64,000 bases of DNA from Alteraurantiacibacter aquimixticola (GTDB lineage: Bacteria; Pseudomonadota; Alphaproteobacteria; Sphingomonadales; Sphingomonadaceae): positions 186,001 to 250,000 of the forward strand of contig NZ_SSHH01000001.1 of NCBI RefSeq assembly GCF_004965515.1, written 5' to 3'. The position numbers and the translations under genes were made by a program. The notes beneath the pieces are model-generated. The model had not been told where the DNA came from. It saw only the letters and a list, made by a program, of their open reading frames with translations, and ran no database searches. Of this stretch, positions 49,926 to 59,223 are shown piece by piece; the stretch's first letter is position 1; each line of letters begins with the position of its first letter.

Positions 49926-51223
49926 CGTTTCAGCGTCCTTTCCAGTGATTGCAATGCGCTGGCCGCGCGTATCATTTCCGCCGCACCGCGTGCGTCGCGC
50001 AGGCGTTCCGCCCTTTCGCTGAACAGCGGGGCGTCGAGGCCGCGCGCGACCATCGCGGCATCGATTGCCGCCTCGCGCTCCATGCGATCGGTCTCGCGAA
50101 TATGCAGGGCTGAGGCGATGCGCCCGGCGACCATCGCGGCATAGGGCGCGCCCAGCAGGTGCCAGCGCCGCGTGCGTTCGATCAGGGCCGCGCCGTTGCG
50201 CGCCAGTTGCGTCTTGCCGCGCGCGAAGGCCTCCTCCTCGGCCACCGGCGGGCCGAAGCGGCGGAAGGCACGCCAGCCGACCACGAACAGCGCGGCGATC
50301 AGGCACAAGGTTGCGGCAAGGAAAGGCGGCCGGAAGGCAAGGGTCAGCAGGTTCTCGCTCGATCCCAGGCCGGGCATGGTCATGTCGAAAGCGACGGGCA
50401 TGTCATAGCCCTCCATGCTCAGTTCAAGCAGCCGAACCGAGGCCAAGGCACGGGTGCGGTCGGCCATGCCGTAATTGTTCATAAGATCCGGCTCGGCCAC
50501 GATCACCAGCGGATAGAGAGCATTGTCCTGGTCGTATTCCTCCTCCTCGGAGAAGGTAATCCGGCCGGCCTCGGCCAGCTCGGGGTGATAGCCGTTGCGG
50601 TTCCAATATCCTGCCAGCAAGTCGCCCTCGGCATCGGTGACGAGGGGGAACAACTCCTTGTTCGGCACATCGACAATCGCCTGCATGGCCTCGCTATCGG
50701 GCAGCGTTCCGGACAGGCCGAACCCGCTCCAGCTGGCCGTGCCGCCCTGACCCAGCGCCATGGGCTCGAAATCCTCGACCTGCTCGAACCAGAACGGGGA
50801 GAAGCCGAGCGCGACCTGCACCCAGTCCGAAGGCGCTTCGCCGCGCGCTTCTTCCGGCAAGGGCGCGCTCGCCCATTTGGGCAGGATCACCACGGTCGGC
50901 CCGCGATAGCGGCGCGATTCCATAACCTCCTGCAATTCGGCGGCATCGGTCTGGAAGGAGGGTGTGAGGACCAGCAGCACCTCGTCCTCCTGGACCTCGC
51001 GCGTCGTGGCGATGGAGACATCGTGGCCACGCCGCTTCATCAGCGCGACCAGGCCGGAAAAGCCGTTCAGCGCATTGGAATTGGCATGCGCGGTCATCCC
51101 CTCGCGATTGCCGCCGGTCCAGCCCGCGCCAATAGCATAGAGGAACAGAAGGAAGGCGCTCGCCCCCACCAGCACCAGCGCCACCAGCTTGCCGGGCGAG
51201 AAGGGATTGGCTGCCCGGCTCAT
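49922..51223 (-). CDS. DUF4350-domain membrane protein
   Basis: 433 residues. N-terminal membrane helix (about 12-32), then an extracytoplasmic Rossmann-like region beginning [27 protein letters not shown] typical of DUF4350, a second membrane helix near residue 310 ([19 protein letters not shown]) and a soluble C-terminal helical tail. It occurs in MoxR/DUF58 clusters and might sense or bind a ligand in the periplasm. It overlaps both neighbours by 4 bases. Confidence 0.85.
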   Translation of the reverse strand: MSRAANPFSPGKLVALVLVGASAFLLFLYAIGAGWTGGNREGMTAHANSNALNGFSGLVALMKRRGHDVSIATTREVQEDEVLLVLTPSFQTDAAELQEVMESRRYRGPTVVILPKWASAPLPEEARGEAPSDWVQVALGFSPFWFEQVEDFEPMALGQGGTASWSGFGLSGTLPDSEAMQAIVDVPNKELFPLVTDAEGDLLAGYWNRNGYHPELAEAGRITFSEEEEYDQDNALYPLVIVAEPDLMNNYGMADRTRALASVRLLELSMEGYDMPVAFDMTMPGLGSSENLLTLAFRPPFLAATLCLIAALFVVGWRAFRRFGPPVAEEEAFARGKTQLARNGAALIERTRRWHLLGAPYAAMVAGRIASALHIRETDRMEREAAIDAAMVARGLDAPLFSERAERLRDARGAAEMIRAASALQSLERTLKR

Positions 51224-51885
51224 GTCCGGATCTCGCGATAGCCGAGCGCGAATTCGGAATAGGCCGCGCGGGCGGCATGCCAGTCATCCGAAGACAGGCG
51301 CGTCAGGGCGAAGAGGCTGCGCTCGACCCGCTCGGCAATCGTGGCAAAGGCGGTGCGCGCGCTGTCGGGGAGGGCGGGCAAGGCGGAAATCTCGCGCGCC
51401 GTGCTCGAAGGATCGATCAGGTCGGGGCGCAATTCGGCGATCTGGCCCACCGATCGCGTCAGCAGCAGGTGCGTCGCCTCGTCGAAGCGGCCTTCGCTGG
51501 CCAGCCGGTCCGCCTCCTCCAGCAGGGCCAGCGCCGCGCCGCGTTCGGGCACGAACTCGGCATCTTCCTCATGCGCGGATTTGCGCCGCTGCAGCATGGC
51601 GGGATCAACGATGCGGTAGATAGCGAACAGGATCAGGGCGACGGCTGCTGCGATCAGCACCCAGGACAGCCAGCTCCAGCTGCCGGCAAAGACCTGTGCA
51701 GCGGGACTGAGCAGTTCGCCAAGCCACTCGAAGAATTTGGAGAGCCAATCCGGCTCTCGCTCCGGCTGGGCGGGAAGCTCTATCGGGGCGAACTGGATAT
51801 CGCCATCGGAACGCACCGCGTCCCAATCGCGCGCAAAATCCTGATCCCCCGCCATTCTGGTCACGTAGCGACTGGTGGCACGCAT
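51220..51885 (-). CDS. DUF4129-like membrane protein
   Basis: 221 residues with one membrane helix (about 67-90; WLSWVLIAAAVALILFAIYRI) and a C-terminal soluble region with EEADRLASEGRFDEATHLLL and the FALTRLSSDDWHAARAAYSEFA end, resembling the DUF4129 transglutaminase-associated domain. It is the first gene in the cluster (51 to 45.5 kb). Start is uncertain: ATG at 51885 or 51855, without a clear ribosome site for either. Confidence 0.65.
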   Translation of the reverse strand: MRATSRYVTRMAGDQDFARDWDAVRSDGDIQFAPIELPAQPEREPDWLSKFFEWLGELLSPAAQVFAGSWSWLSWVLIAAAVALILFAIYRIVDPAMLQRRKSAHEEDAEFVPERGAALALLEEADRLASEGRFDEATHLLLTRSVGQIAELRPDLIDPSSTAREISALPALPDSARTAFATIAERVERSLFALTRLSSDDWHAARAAYSEFALGYREIRT

Positions 51886-51981
51886 GGCGCGGGGAGGCAA
51901 CGTCTTCGTGTTAAGACTTGCGAGTCTGGCAAATTACGGCCGATCATTGCGCCGCGCGAGCCAACGGCCCAATATGTCAAC

Positions 51982-53559
51982 ATGACGCAATTCGATCCCG
52001 GTGAACACCTTCCGCAACCGCCCAGCGACCAGAGCCTGCGCAGGGTGCTGGTGGTGGGCGGAGGCTCGTCCGGCTGGATGGCTGCGACCATGCTGGCGAC
52101 CACGCTGTCGAAGGATATCTCGGTGGAGCTGGTCGAAAGCGAAGCGATCGGCATTGTCGGCGTAGGCGAGGCGACGATCCCGCCGATGCAGAAGTTCAAC
52201 CACTTCGTGAAGCTGGACGAGGCTGCCTTCATGGCGGCGACGCAAGGCACCTTCAAACTGGGGATCGAGTTCCACAATTGGGGCCGTAAGGGCGACCGCT
52301 ATCTCCACCAGTTCGGCGCGGTGGGGCGCGAGATCGATGCGCTGGTGAAGCTGCATCACTGGTGGCTGCTGGGACGACTGGCGGCAGCTCAGGATGGCAG
52401 GCCCTACCCGCAATTCCAGGAGCTTTACGTTGCCCAGGCCGCCGCGCGCGAAAACCGCTTCGCGCCCGCCGGACGGCCGAAGGACCAGCTGCCCAACCGC
52501 TATACCCATGCCTATCACTTCGATGCGCATCTCTATGCCCGGCACCTGCGCTCGGTAGCCGAGGAACGCGGCGCGGTGCGTCACGAAGGGCGCATCACCG
52601 ATGTCGAACGCGACGGCGAAAGCGGGTTCGTCTCCGCCGTGGTGCTGGAAGATGGGCGGCGGCTGGAGGCCGACCTGTTCATCGATTGCTCGGGTTTCCG
52701 CAGCCTGCTGCTGGGCGGCGCGCTGGAGGAGGAGTGGGACGACTGGAGCCGCTACATCCCCTCCGACCGCGCTCTGGCGGTCCCAAGCAAGCGGCCCGAC
52801 GGCGATATCCGGCCCTATACGCAGGGCATCGCGCATTCCGTTGGCTGGCAGTGGCGTATCCCGCTGCAGCACCGCACCGGCAATGGCCATGTCTTCGCCA
52901 GCGCCTTTTCATCCGAAAGCGAGGCGGAAGAACGGCTGCTGGCAACGATAGAGGGCGAAGCGCTCGATACGCCGCGGCTGATCAAGTTCCGGACCGGGCG
53001 GCGCAAGCGCGCATGGGTGAAGAACGTCGTCGGGCTCGGTCTTTCCAGCGGCTTCCTCGAACCGCTCGAATCCACCTCGATCCATTTCGTGCAGTCCGCG
53101 CTCGAACGGCTGGTCGACTATTTCCCCACGCGGGCAATGGACCCGGCGCTGGCGGAGGCTTTCAATCGCCGCACCGAGCAGGAATGGCTCGACGTGCGCG
53201 ACTTCATCGTGGCGCATTACCATTTGTCGGAACGCGAGGATTCCGAGTTCTGGCGCTACACGCGCAATATGGCGATCCCCGACAGCCTCGCCCATGTGCT
53301 CGACGTGTGGCGGGCGCGCGGCATCCTCGACATTTCGGGCGGGCATCTGTTCCAGCTCGGCAGCTGGTCCTCCATGCTGATCGGCCAGCGCTGCCTGCCG
53401 GGCGGGGTCCATGCGCTCGCCGACAGGGCTGACCCGGCATATGCGGCGCAGGCCGTGCGCCGGATCGCGGACGAGTGTCGCACGGCAGCCTCGCGCCTGC
53501 CCAAGCACGCCGATTTCATTGCCGGCTATTGCGCCGCGCAGCCGATGGAAATGGCCTGA
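51982..53559 (+). CDS. Flavin-dependent tryptophan halogenase
   Basis: 525 residues of the PrnA/RebH type. FAD motif GGGSSGWMAATMLAT, the following GVGEATIPP, the catalytic Lys region TFKLGIEF near residue 90, and the WxWxIP motif GWQWRIP of this halogenase class (vs. monooxygenases) are all present. It should use FADH2, chloride or bromide and oxygen to halogenate an indole or related substrate; a flavin reductase partner is not adjacent. No biosynthetic enzymes surround it. ATG at 51982; no strong ribosome site. It abuts the convergent GNAT gene exactly. Confidence 0.92.
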   Translation: MTQFDPGEHLPQPPSDQSLRRVLVVGGGSSGWMAATMLATTLSKDISVELVESEAIGIVGVGEATIPPMQKFNHFVKLDEAAFMAATQGTFKLGIEFHNWGRKGDRYLHQFGAVGREIDALVKLHHWWLLGRLAAAQDGRPYPQFQELYVAQAAARENRFAPAGRPKDQLPNRYTHAYHFDAHLYARHLRSVAEERGAVRHEGRITDVERDGESGFVSAVVLEDGRRLEADLFIDCSGFRSLLLGGALEEEWDDWSRYIPSDRALAVPSKRPDGDIRPYTQGIAHSVGWQWRIPLQHRTGNGHVFASAFSSESEAEERLLATIEGEALDTPRLIKFRTGRRKRAWVKNVVGLGLSSGFLEPLESTSIHFVQSALERLVDYFPTRAMDPALAEAFNRRTEQEWLDVRDFIVAHYHLSEREDSEFWRYTRNMAIPDSLAHVLDVWRARGILDISGGHLFQLGSWSSMLIGQRCLPGGVHALADRADPAYAAQAVRRIADECRTAASRLPKHADFIAGYCAAQPMEMA

Positions 53560-54048
53560 TCAGTCGAGATTGCGCGACAGGCAGATGCTGAAATCGCCGG
53601 GCAGGTAGTCGCCGAAAGGCGCGCATTCGGAAAAGCCGTGCTTGCGGTAGAGGCCGAGGGCGGGATGGAACGGTTCGGTTCTTCCCGTCTCCAGCCCCAG
53701 CCAGCGATATCCGCGCCGCCGCGCTTCCGCCATCAGCTGCAACAGCACTGCTTCGCCCGCGCCGCGCCCGCGAAAGAGGTCGCTCGCTCGCATGGATTTG
53801 AGCTCGCCGCGCTGGTCATCGATATGGCGGATCGCGCCGACGGCGGCCAGCTGGCCGTCATGCCATGCGGAATAGAAGGTGACATCGGTCTGGCGCAGCC
53901 GCTCGACCGGCATGGCGTGGACCATCTCTGGCGGCGAGAACTGGTGCATCTCGTCCAGATGCTGTTGCAGCAGGGCGACGACTTCGGGGGCGGTCAGGTC
54001 GTCCTCGATCAGGCGAAAGGCATCCGGGGGAAGCCGCTCGCCAGACAT
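53560..54048 (-). CDS. GNAT-family N-acetyltransferase
   Basis: 162 residues. The CoA motif is FRGRGAGEAVLLQLMAEARRRGY, preceded by GELKSMRAS, and the C-terminal HPALGLYRKHGF fits GNAT strands. The substrate is not known; related proteins of this length resemble amino-acid or small-molecule N-acetyltransferases. It is 5 bases downstream of pheA and probably in its transcript. Confidence 0.9.
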   Translation of the reverse strand: MSGERLPPDAFRLIEDDLTAPEVVALLQQHLDEMHQFSPPEMVHAMPVERLRQTDVTFYSAWHDGQLAAVGAIRHIDDQRGELKSMRASDLFRGRGAGEAVLLQLMAEARRRGYRWLGLETGRTEPFHPALGLYRKHGFSECAPFGDYLPGDFSICLSRNLD

Positions 54049-54053
54049 AGGCC

Positions 54054-54962
54054 TCAGCCCCGCATCCGTGCCGAGCGGTAAGTGCCCAGCATGCGTACTT
54101 CCTTGGCGTGGAAGGCGAGTTCCTCCAGCGCGCGGTCCACTGCCGGATCGCCCGGCGCGCCCACGATGTCGCAATAGAACATGGTTGCGGCGAAGCTGGC
54201 GCCCTTCTGGTAGCTTTCCAGCTTGGTCATGTTGACGCCGTTCGTGGCGAAGCAGCCCAGCGCCTTGTAGAGCGCGGCGGGCACGTTGTTCACTTCGAAG
54301 ACGAAGGTGGTCATCGCCTGCTCGCCTGCCAGCGATGCGGGATCGAGCGCCTCGCGCGCCAGCACCACGAAGCGGGTGGTGTTGTCATGCGCATCCTCCA
54401 CCCGGTCCTCGATAACCTTGAGGCCATAGAGGTCCGCGGCCATCAGCGGCGCGATCGCCGCCTCGGTCGGATCGCCCTCTTCTATCACATGGGCTGCAGC
54501 GGCGGCCGTATCGGCATAGGCGAGCGGGGTGATGCCGCGCTCTCGCAGATAGTGGCGCGACTGGCCCAGCGCTTGCGGATGGCTGTGCGCGGCCTTGACG
54601 CTCTCCAGCGTGACCGTGTCGAGCGGAAGGCCCATCAGCGCATGGCGGATCTCGAGGAAATGCTCGCCCACGATGGCAAGGCCGCTTTCGGGCAGCAGGA
54701 AGTGGATATCGGCCACGCGGCCATGCTGGGAATTCTCGATCGGGATGATCGCGCAGCCGGCCTGGCCGCTCTTCACCGCCTCCAGCGCATCCTCGAAACT
54801 GAAGCAGGGCAGCGGCAGGCCATCGGGCGCATATTCCATCGCCGCGCGGTGCGAATTGGCGCCAGGCGCTCCCTGAAACGCAACGGCGCGCTCGGGCTCT
54901 GCAGCGGCGGCGGCGCGCATTTTTTCGACGAGCGCGAGGGCGGGAGCGGGAAAGCTGTGCAT
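54054..54962 (-). CDS. pheA: Prephenate dehydratase
   Basis: 302 residues. Converts prephenate to phenylpyruvate in phenylalanine synthesis. The catalytic domain (about 28-205) begins AFQGAPGANSH with IPIENSQHGRV and the catalytic TRF in DNTTRFVVL. The C-terminal ACT domain (about 215-295) has KLESYQKG, for allosteric phenylalanine control. No chorismate mutase domain is fused. ATG at 54962 is used; a longer frame to 55031 has no support. Divergent from the cytochrome gene. Confidence 0.95.
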   Translation of the reverse strand: MHSFPAPALALVEKMRAAAAAEPERAVAFQGAPGANSHRAAMEYAPDGLPLPCFSFEDALEAVKSGQAGCAIIPIENSQHGRVADIHFLLPESGLAIVGEHFLEIRHALMGLPLDTVTLESVKAAHSHPQALGQSRHYLRERGITPLAYADTAAAAAHVIEEGDPTEAAIAPLMAADLYGLKVIEDRVEDAHDNTTRFVVLAREALDPASLAGEQAMTTFVFEVNNVPAALYKALGCFATNGVNMTKLESYQKGASFAATMFYCDIVGAPGDPAVDRALEELAFHAKEVRMLGTYRSARMRG

Positions 54963-55083
54963 GGTGCAAAGCCGCCTATCGCCACTGCTCAGGGCAAACA
55001 AGCCACTATCGGCACTTGCGCCGGACGCCATGCCCCACTAGAGCGCCCCACAACCTTGGCTCAACCGTGCAGATGAATCGTCC

Positions 55084-55719
55084 ATGACTGACCGTCTCAA
55101 TACCATTTTCGGCTGGCTTCTTTTCGCAGGCGTCGTTGCGCTGATGATGCGCTTTGCGATGAACCTGATCATGCCCGATGCGGAAATGCCCGAACAACCC
55201 GGCTATGTGATCGAAGCTGCCGATGCAGGCGGTGCGGACCAGGGTCCGGCACTGGCAACCCTGCTTGCTGGCGGCGATGCGGCTGCGGGCGGCAATTCCT
55301 TCGCCAAGTGCGTGGCCTGCCACACGATCGATCAGGGCGGCGCCAACGGCATCGGCCCGAATCTCTTCGGTGTGCTGGGCCAGCCTGTCGGCCAGCATGT
55401 TGCCGGCTTCGACTATTCCAGCGCGCTGGCCGATCATGGCGGTGAATGGACTTACGAGAACATGGACGCCTGGCTCTCCAGCCCGCGTGCCTTCGCCAAT
55501 GGCACGAAGATGAGCTTTGCCGGCCTGTCCGATCCGCAGGAACGCGCCAATGTCATGCTCTACCTGATGGAGAATGGCGGCGGTCCCGCGCTTCCCGAAC
55601 CCCCGGTGGAAGAGCCCGCTGCGGAAGAAGGTGACGCAGCAGGTGCCGAAGAGGGTGAAGCCGTGGCCGAAGACGCTGCCGAGGAAGGCGCGGAAGCCGA
55701 ACTCGAGGCGGCAGCCTGA
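55084..55719 (+). CDS. Membrane-anchored cytochrome c with acidic tail (CycM-like)
   Basis: 211 residues. N-terminal membrane anchor (about 9-30), then a class I cytochrome c domain (about 60-165) with the heme site CVACH (near residue 79) and axial Met in TKMSFAGL. The anchored CycM/c552 type shuttles electrons from the bc1 complex to the terminal oxidase. The last 45 residues are an unusual Glu/Ala/Pro-rich tail (EPPVEEPAAEE). A good terminator follows. Confidence 0.93.
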   Translation: MTDRLNTIFGWLLFAGVVALMMRFAMNLIMPDAEMPEQPGYVIEAADAGGADQGPALATLLAGGDAAAGGNSFAKCVACHTIDQGGANGIGPNLFGVLGQPVGQHVAGFDYSSALADHGGEWTYENMDAWLSSPRAFANGTKMSFAGLSDPQERANVMLYLMENGGGPALPEPPVEEPAAEEGDAAGAEEGEAVAEDAAEEGAEAELEAAA

Positions 55720-55750
55720 TCGCTCGACAGCTTTAGGTTCGAGAGGAAAT

Positions 55751-55776
55751 GGGCCGGGAGCAATCCCGGCCCTTTT
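55751..55776 (+). terminator. Rho-independent terminator of the cytochrome c gene
   Basis: A 9-bp GC stem (55751-55759 with 55764-55772), GCAA loop and TTTT (55773-55776). It is 32 bases past the stop and faces the convergent rlmE. Confidence 0.92.
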
Positions 55777-55793
55777 CATTTGTGGCGTCCCGG

Positions 55794-56468
55794 TCAGTCG
55801 TCCTCGGCGCGTCCCTTGAAGCCCTGCGCCACGACATACCATTCGGAGCTGCCCTTGCGGCTGGCGGGCGGCTTGGCATGCTTGACGGTCTTGAAGTGCT
55901 TCTTGAGCAGGTCGAGCAGGTCCTTGTCCGTCCCGCCGGCCAGCACCTTGGCAACGAAAGCCCCGCCTTCCGCCAGCGTCTCCACCGCGAACCACGCGCC
56001 CGCTTCCACCAGTGCCATGGTGCGCAAATGGTCGGTCTGCTTGTGGCCCACCGTGTTGGCGGCCATGTCCGACAACACCAGGTCGGGCGGGCCGTCCAGC
56101 GCCTCTTCCAGCTTCTGCGGGGCAGCATCGTCCATGAAGTCCATCTGGAAGATGGTGACGCCCTCGATCGGTTCGGTCTCAAGCAGGTCGATACCGACCA
56201 CGCCCGCCTTCGGCGCGCGCTTGCGTACGACCTGGCTCCAGCCGCCCGGCGCAATGCCCAGGTCGACCACGCGTTGCGCGCCTTTCACGAGACCGAACTT
56301 GTCGTCGAGTTCGATCAGTTTGAAGGCCGCACGGCTACGATAGCCATCGGCCTTGGCCTGCTTCACGTAAGGATCGTTGAGCTGCCGCTCCAGCCAGCGC
56401 TGCGAGCTTGCCTTGCGCTTCTTCGCCGTCTTCAACCGACGGTCCGCATCCTTGCCTGCTCGTGCCAT
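55794..56468 (-). CDS. rlmE: 23S rRNA (uridine-2'-O-)methyltransferase RlmE (FtsJ)
   Basis: 224 residues. Methylates the ribose of a universally conserved uridine in the 23S A-loop using SAM. Motifs: SAM-binding VVDLGIAPGGWSQVV, the K-D-K-E type catalytic residues (Asp in LVLSDMAAN, Lys in AFVAKVLAGGTD) and the C-terminal SSEWYVVAQGF. The N-terminal basic start is a bit long. The ATG at 56468 overlaps the ppx stop as TGATG, so the two are coupled. Confidence 0.96.
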   Translation of the reverse strand: MARAGKDADRRLKTAKKRKASSQRWLERQLNDPYVKQAKADGYRSRAAFKLIELDDKFGLVKGAQRVVDLGIAPGGWSQVVRKRAPKAGVVGIDLLETEPIEGVTIFQMDFMDDAAPQKLEEALDGPPDLVLSDMAANTVGHKQTDHLRTMALVEAGAWFAVETLAEGGAFVAKVLAGGTDKDLLDLLKKHFKTVKHAKPPASRKGSSEWYVVAQGFKGRAEDD

Positions 56469-57682
56469 CAGCCCTGTCCCTTGCCCTTCTGGTCGCGCAA
56501 AGCGGCCTGCGCCTGCGCGCCTTCGGCATCGGCGGTCATCATCGATCGCAGGATCCCCTCGCGAATGCCGCGATCGGCCACGCCCAGTCGCGGCGCGGGC
56601 CAGATGTCGAGGATCGCTTCGAGAATGGCGCAGCCCGCCACCACCAGGTCCGCGCGTTCGTTGCCGATGCAATTCAACTGCCGCCGTTCCTGCGGAGAAA
56701 GCGCGGACAATTCCTGCGAGATATCCCGCATCGATGTGGCGGGCACGATCAGCCCGTCCACCGCCTTGCGATCATATTGCGGCAGTTCGAGATGCAGGCT
56801 GGCGAGCGTCGTCACCGTGCCGCTGGTGCCCAGCAGGCGCAGGTCGGGCGAGCGGTGGGCGTCGATCCGTTTGGCGAATTCGGCAAAGCTCTCGCGCACC
56901 AGCCGCTTCATCTCGGCATAGCGGGCGAGGCGTGCTTCCTGGTCGCCTTCCTCCGGTCCCACCGTCTCGGACAGGGAGACCACGCCCCAGGGCACGCTCT
57001 GCCAGTCGAGGATGCGGGGCACGGGCGCGCCGGGTTCGATCAGCACCAGCTCGGTCGAGCCGCCGCCGATATCGAAGATCACCGCCGGGCCGATGCCGTC
57101 CTCCAGCAGGATATGGCAGCCCAGCACCGCCAGCCGCGCTTCTTCCTGCGCGCTGATGATGTCGAGCACGATGCCGGTCTCCTTGCGCACCCGCTCGATG
57201 AATTCCCCGCCATTATCCGCCCGGCGGCAGGCTTCGGTGGCGACCGATCGGGCGAGGTGGACATTGCGCTTCCTCAGCTTGTCCGCGCAAATGCGCAGCG
57301 CGCCCACCGCGCGGTCCATCGCCTTGTCCGACAGGCGATTGGTCTGTGCCAGTCCTTCGCCCAGCCGCACGACGCGCGAAAAGGCATCGATCACCACGAA
57401 GTTCTCGTCGGACGGTTTGGCGATCAGCAGGCGGCAATTATTGGTGCCGAGGTCGATCGCGGCATAGGCCTGGCGATAATTGTGATGCGGCGGGCGGCGC
57501 CAGCTGGTGGCGTCGCGCATCGTGCCCTTGCTGCGGGATTTATCGGAATCCGGGCGCTTGCTGGCCCTGTTGCCGGAATTCTGGCGCGCCTTGGCCGGTT
57601 GCCTGTCGGGACGGTCCTTGCTTCGTCCCTGTCGATCACCGGCCTTTACCTTGCGGCCGTCCGGCGGAGACATGTCCGCCAT
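56468..57682 (-). CDS. Ppx/GppA phosphatase family protein
   Basis: 404 residues. Exopolyphosphatase or guanosine pentaphosphate phosphohydrolase, ASKHA fold: AIDLGTNNCRLLIA, a second phosphate-binding FDIGGGSTELVLIE and LLGTSGTVTTLASL. The first 65 residues are a basic, Lys/Arg/Ser-rich extension absent from the usual enzymes and may bind RNA or polyphosphate. It lacks the C-terminal HD-like domain of E. coli Ppx (about 510 residues). Upstream of rlmE; both may serve stress and ribosome functions. Confidence 0.9.
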   Translation of the reverse strand: MADMSPPDGRKVKAGDRQGRSKDRPDRQPAKARQNSGNRASKRPDSDKSRSKGTMRDATSWRRPPHHNYRQAYAAIDLGTNNCRLLIAKPSDENFVVIDAFSRVVRLGEGLAQTNRLSDKAMDRAVGALRICADKLRKRNVHLARSVATEACRRADNGGEFIERVRKETGIVLDIISAQEEARLAVLGCHILLEDGIGPAVIFDIGGGSTELVLIEPGAPVPRILDWQSVPWGVVSLSETVGPEEGDQEARLARYAEMKRLVRESFAEFAKRIDAHRSPDLRLLGTSGTVTTLASLHLELPQYDRKAVDGLIVPATSMRDISQELSALSPQERRQLNCIGNERADLVVAGCAILEAILDIWPAPRLGVADRGIREGILRSMMTADAEGAQAQAALRDQKGKGQG

Positions 57683-57777
57683 AATTTGTAAAACTCACTA
57701 CTTCTCAAAACCCGCCACACGAGCGGAACCTGAGTGCAGGCTAGCGCATGGGTAGCGCTCCCGCAAGGAGAGCGGCC

Positions 57778-58581
57778 TTATGCCTCCGACCGGGCGCCGC
57801 CAGTGCGCGCCGGGGCGAGCAGGGCGGGGACGAGCTCGACATCGCGTTCGGCCAGCGCATCGTCGACCCCGATGGCGATATCCTCCTGCGCCACATCGTC
57901 GCGATAAGTGCCGTGGAGGTGATCCCAGATGGCGATGCCGCTGCTCCAGTTGCTGTCCATTTCGGACAAGTCCTGCGAATGGTGGATGCCGTGCATCTTC
58001 GGCGTGGTGATCACGCGGGAGAGTTTCTCGTCCAAGCCCTTTGGCAAGCGCGTGTTCGAATGGTGGAACAGCACCGAAAGCACGAAGAAGCCCTGCCACG
58101 CCTTGAGCATCTTCGGATCGACGCCGGACACGCGCACCTGCACCAGCCGCCATGGCAGGGAGATCAACATGTCGAGGAAATGGAACCTCACCGCCGTGCT
58201 CATGTCCATGTCCGGATCGACATGGTGGACGCGGTGGAAGCGCCACAGGAAAGGCACCTTGTGCGTGGCGATGTGCCAGAGATAGAAGCCGTAATCCATG
58301 GCGAGGAAAGCGGCGAGCTTGCCGATGATCCCGCCTCCCAGCGCGTGCTGCAATCCGCGCTGCTCGCTCTCATTGCGCCGTGCGATGGCCTGCGTCGCCG
58401 GGGCTTCGCTCACCATGATCATCGCCTGGCAGCCCGCCCCCATCGCGGCATTGCGGATGGTGCGCGGAAGCGGATCGCGCGTCTGTTTCCTCAGCGGGCG
58501 GCGGCGTTCGGCAAGCGCGATCGCCCCGACAATGCCGAGCGTCGCGGCGAAGCCCGCAGCCTTGAGGAATCGCGATGCCAT
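57778..58581 (-). CDS. Sterol desaturase / fatty acid hydroxylase family protein
   Basis: 267 residues, with about four membrane-embedded helices and the histidine clusters of the family: HIATH, HRVHH, FHHSN and GIHHSQ, which bind two irons. Members hydroxylate or desaturate lipids in the membrane. In Sphingomonadales related enzymes act on carotenoids, sphingolipids or hopanoids, but the target here is unknown. ATG at 58581; the long frame to 59136 is antisense to the next gene. It diverges from the glycosyltransferase gene. Confidence 0.9.
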   Translation of the reverse strand: MASRFLKAAGFAATLGIVGAIALAERRRPLRKQTRDPLPRTIRNAAMGAGCQAMIMVSEAPATQAIARRNESEQRGLQHALGGGIIGKLAAFLAMDYGFYLWHIATHKVPFLWRFHRVHHVDPDMDMSTAVRFHFLDMLISLPWRLVQVRVSGVDPKMLKAWQGFFVLSVLFHHSNTRLPKGLDEKLSRVITTPKMHGIHHSQDLSEMDSNWSSGIAIWDHLHGTYRDDVAQEDIAIGVDDALAERDVELVPALLAPARTGGARSEA

Positions 58582-58635
58582 GGCGCGCGACAATGGCGGT
58601 TCGCCAAAGCCGCGTCGAGAGGCTAGGGGAAGCAG

Positions 58636-59223
58636 ATGGCCGCCATTCCGGAACCCGTCGTCGCGCTGTTTGCGAAATATCCGCATCCCGGCAAGGCCAA
58701 GACGCGGCTGATCCCAGCGCTGGGGCCGAGCGGCGCGGCGCATGTCCATCGCCTGCTGGTGGAGCGGACCATCGCCACCATCCGCGCGAGCGGGCTTGCT
58801 TTCGACGTGTGGTTCACGGGGGCGGAGCGTGCCGACTTCGCCGAATGGCTCGGCGATGACGTGACACTGGTGGACCAGGGCGAGGGCGACTTGGGCGCGC
58901 GGCTCACCCGCGTGGGCGGACCGGCGATCCTGCTGGGCGCGGACGTGCCGGACCTTGCGCCGCGCCATCTGCGCGACGCGGCGAGCGCACTGGAGCGGCG
59001 CGATGCGGTGATCGGCCCGGCAAGCGATGGCGGATATTACCTGCTCGGCTTCAATCGCCGGCTGCCTTTCCTGTTTACCGATATGCCCTGGGGGACCGAC
59101 GCGGTTCTGGCCGAGACCTTGCAGCGCCTGTCGCAAGCTGGCGTCGAACCGGCGATGATCGACGAACTGGAGGATTGCGACCGCCCGGCCGACCTCGCCC
59201 GCTGGCCCGAATTGCTGCCCTGA
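58636..59223 (+). CDS. TIGR04282-like glycosyltransferase (arsenosugar cluster type)
   Basis: 195 residues of the DUF2064/TIGR04282 glycosyltransferase-like family, found with arsenosugar genes. It has the nucleotide-diphosphosugar fold start ALFAKYPHPGKAKTRL, the acidic LLGADVPDL (metal-binding) and PASDGGYYLLGF. It may transfer or handle a sugar in arsenosugar formation; that role is inferred from the cluster type and from arsM nearby. The stop overlaps the next start as TGATG. Confidence 0.85.
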   Translation: MAAIPEPVVALFAKYPHPGKAKTRLIPALGPSGAAHVHRLLVERTIATIRASGLAFDVWFTGAERADFAEWLGDDVTLVDQGEGDLGARLTRVGGPAILLGADVPDLAPRHLRDAASALERRDAVIGPASDGGYYLLGFNRRLPFLFTDMPWGTDAVLAETLQRLSQAGVEPAMIDELEDCDRPADLARWPELLP

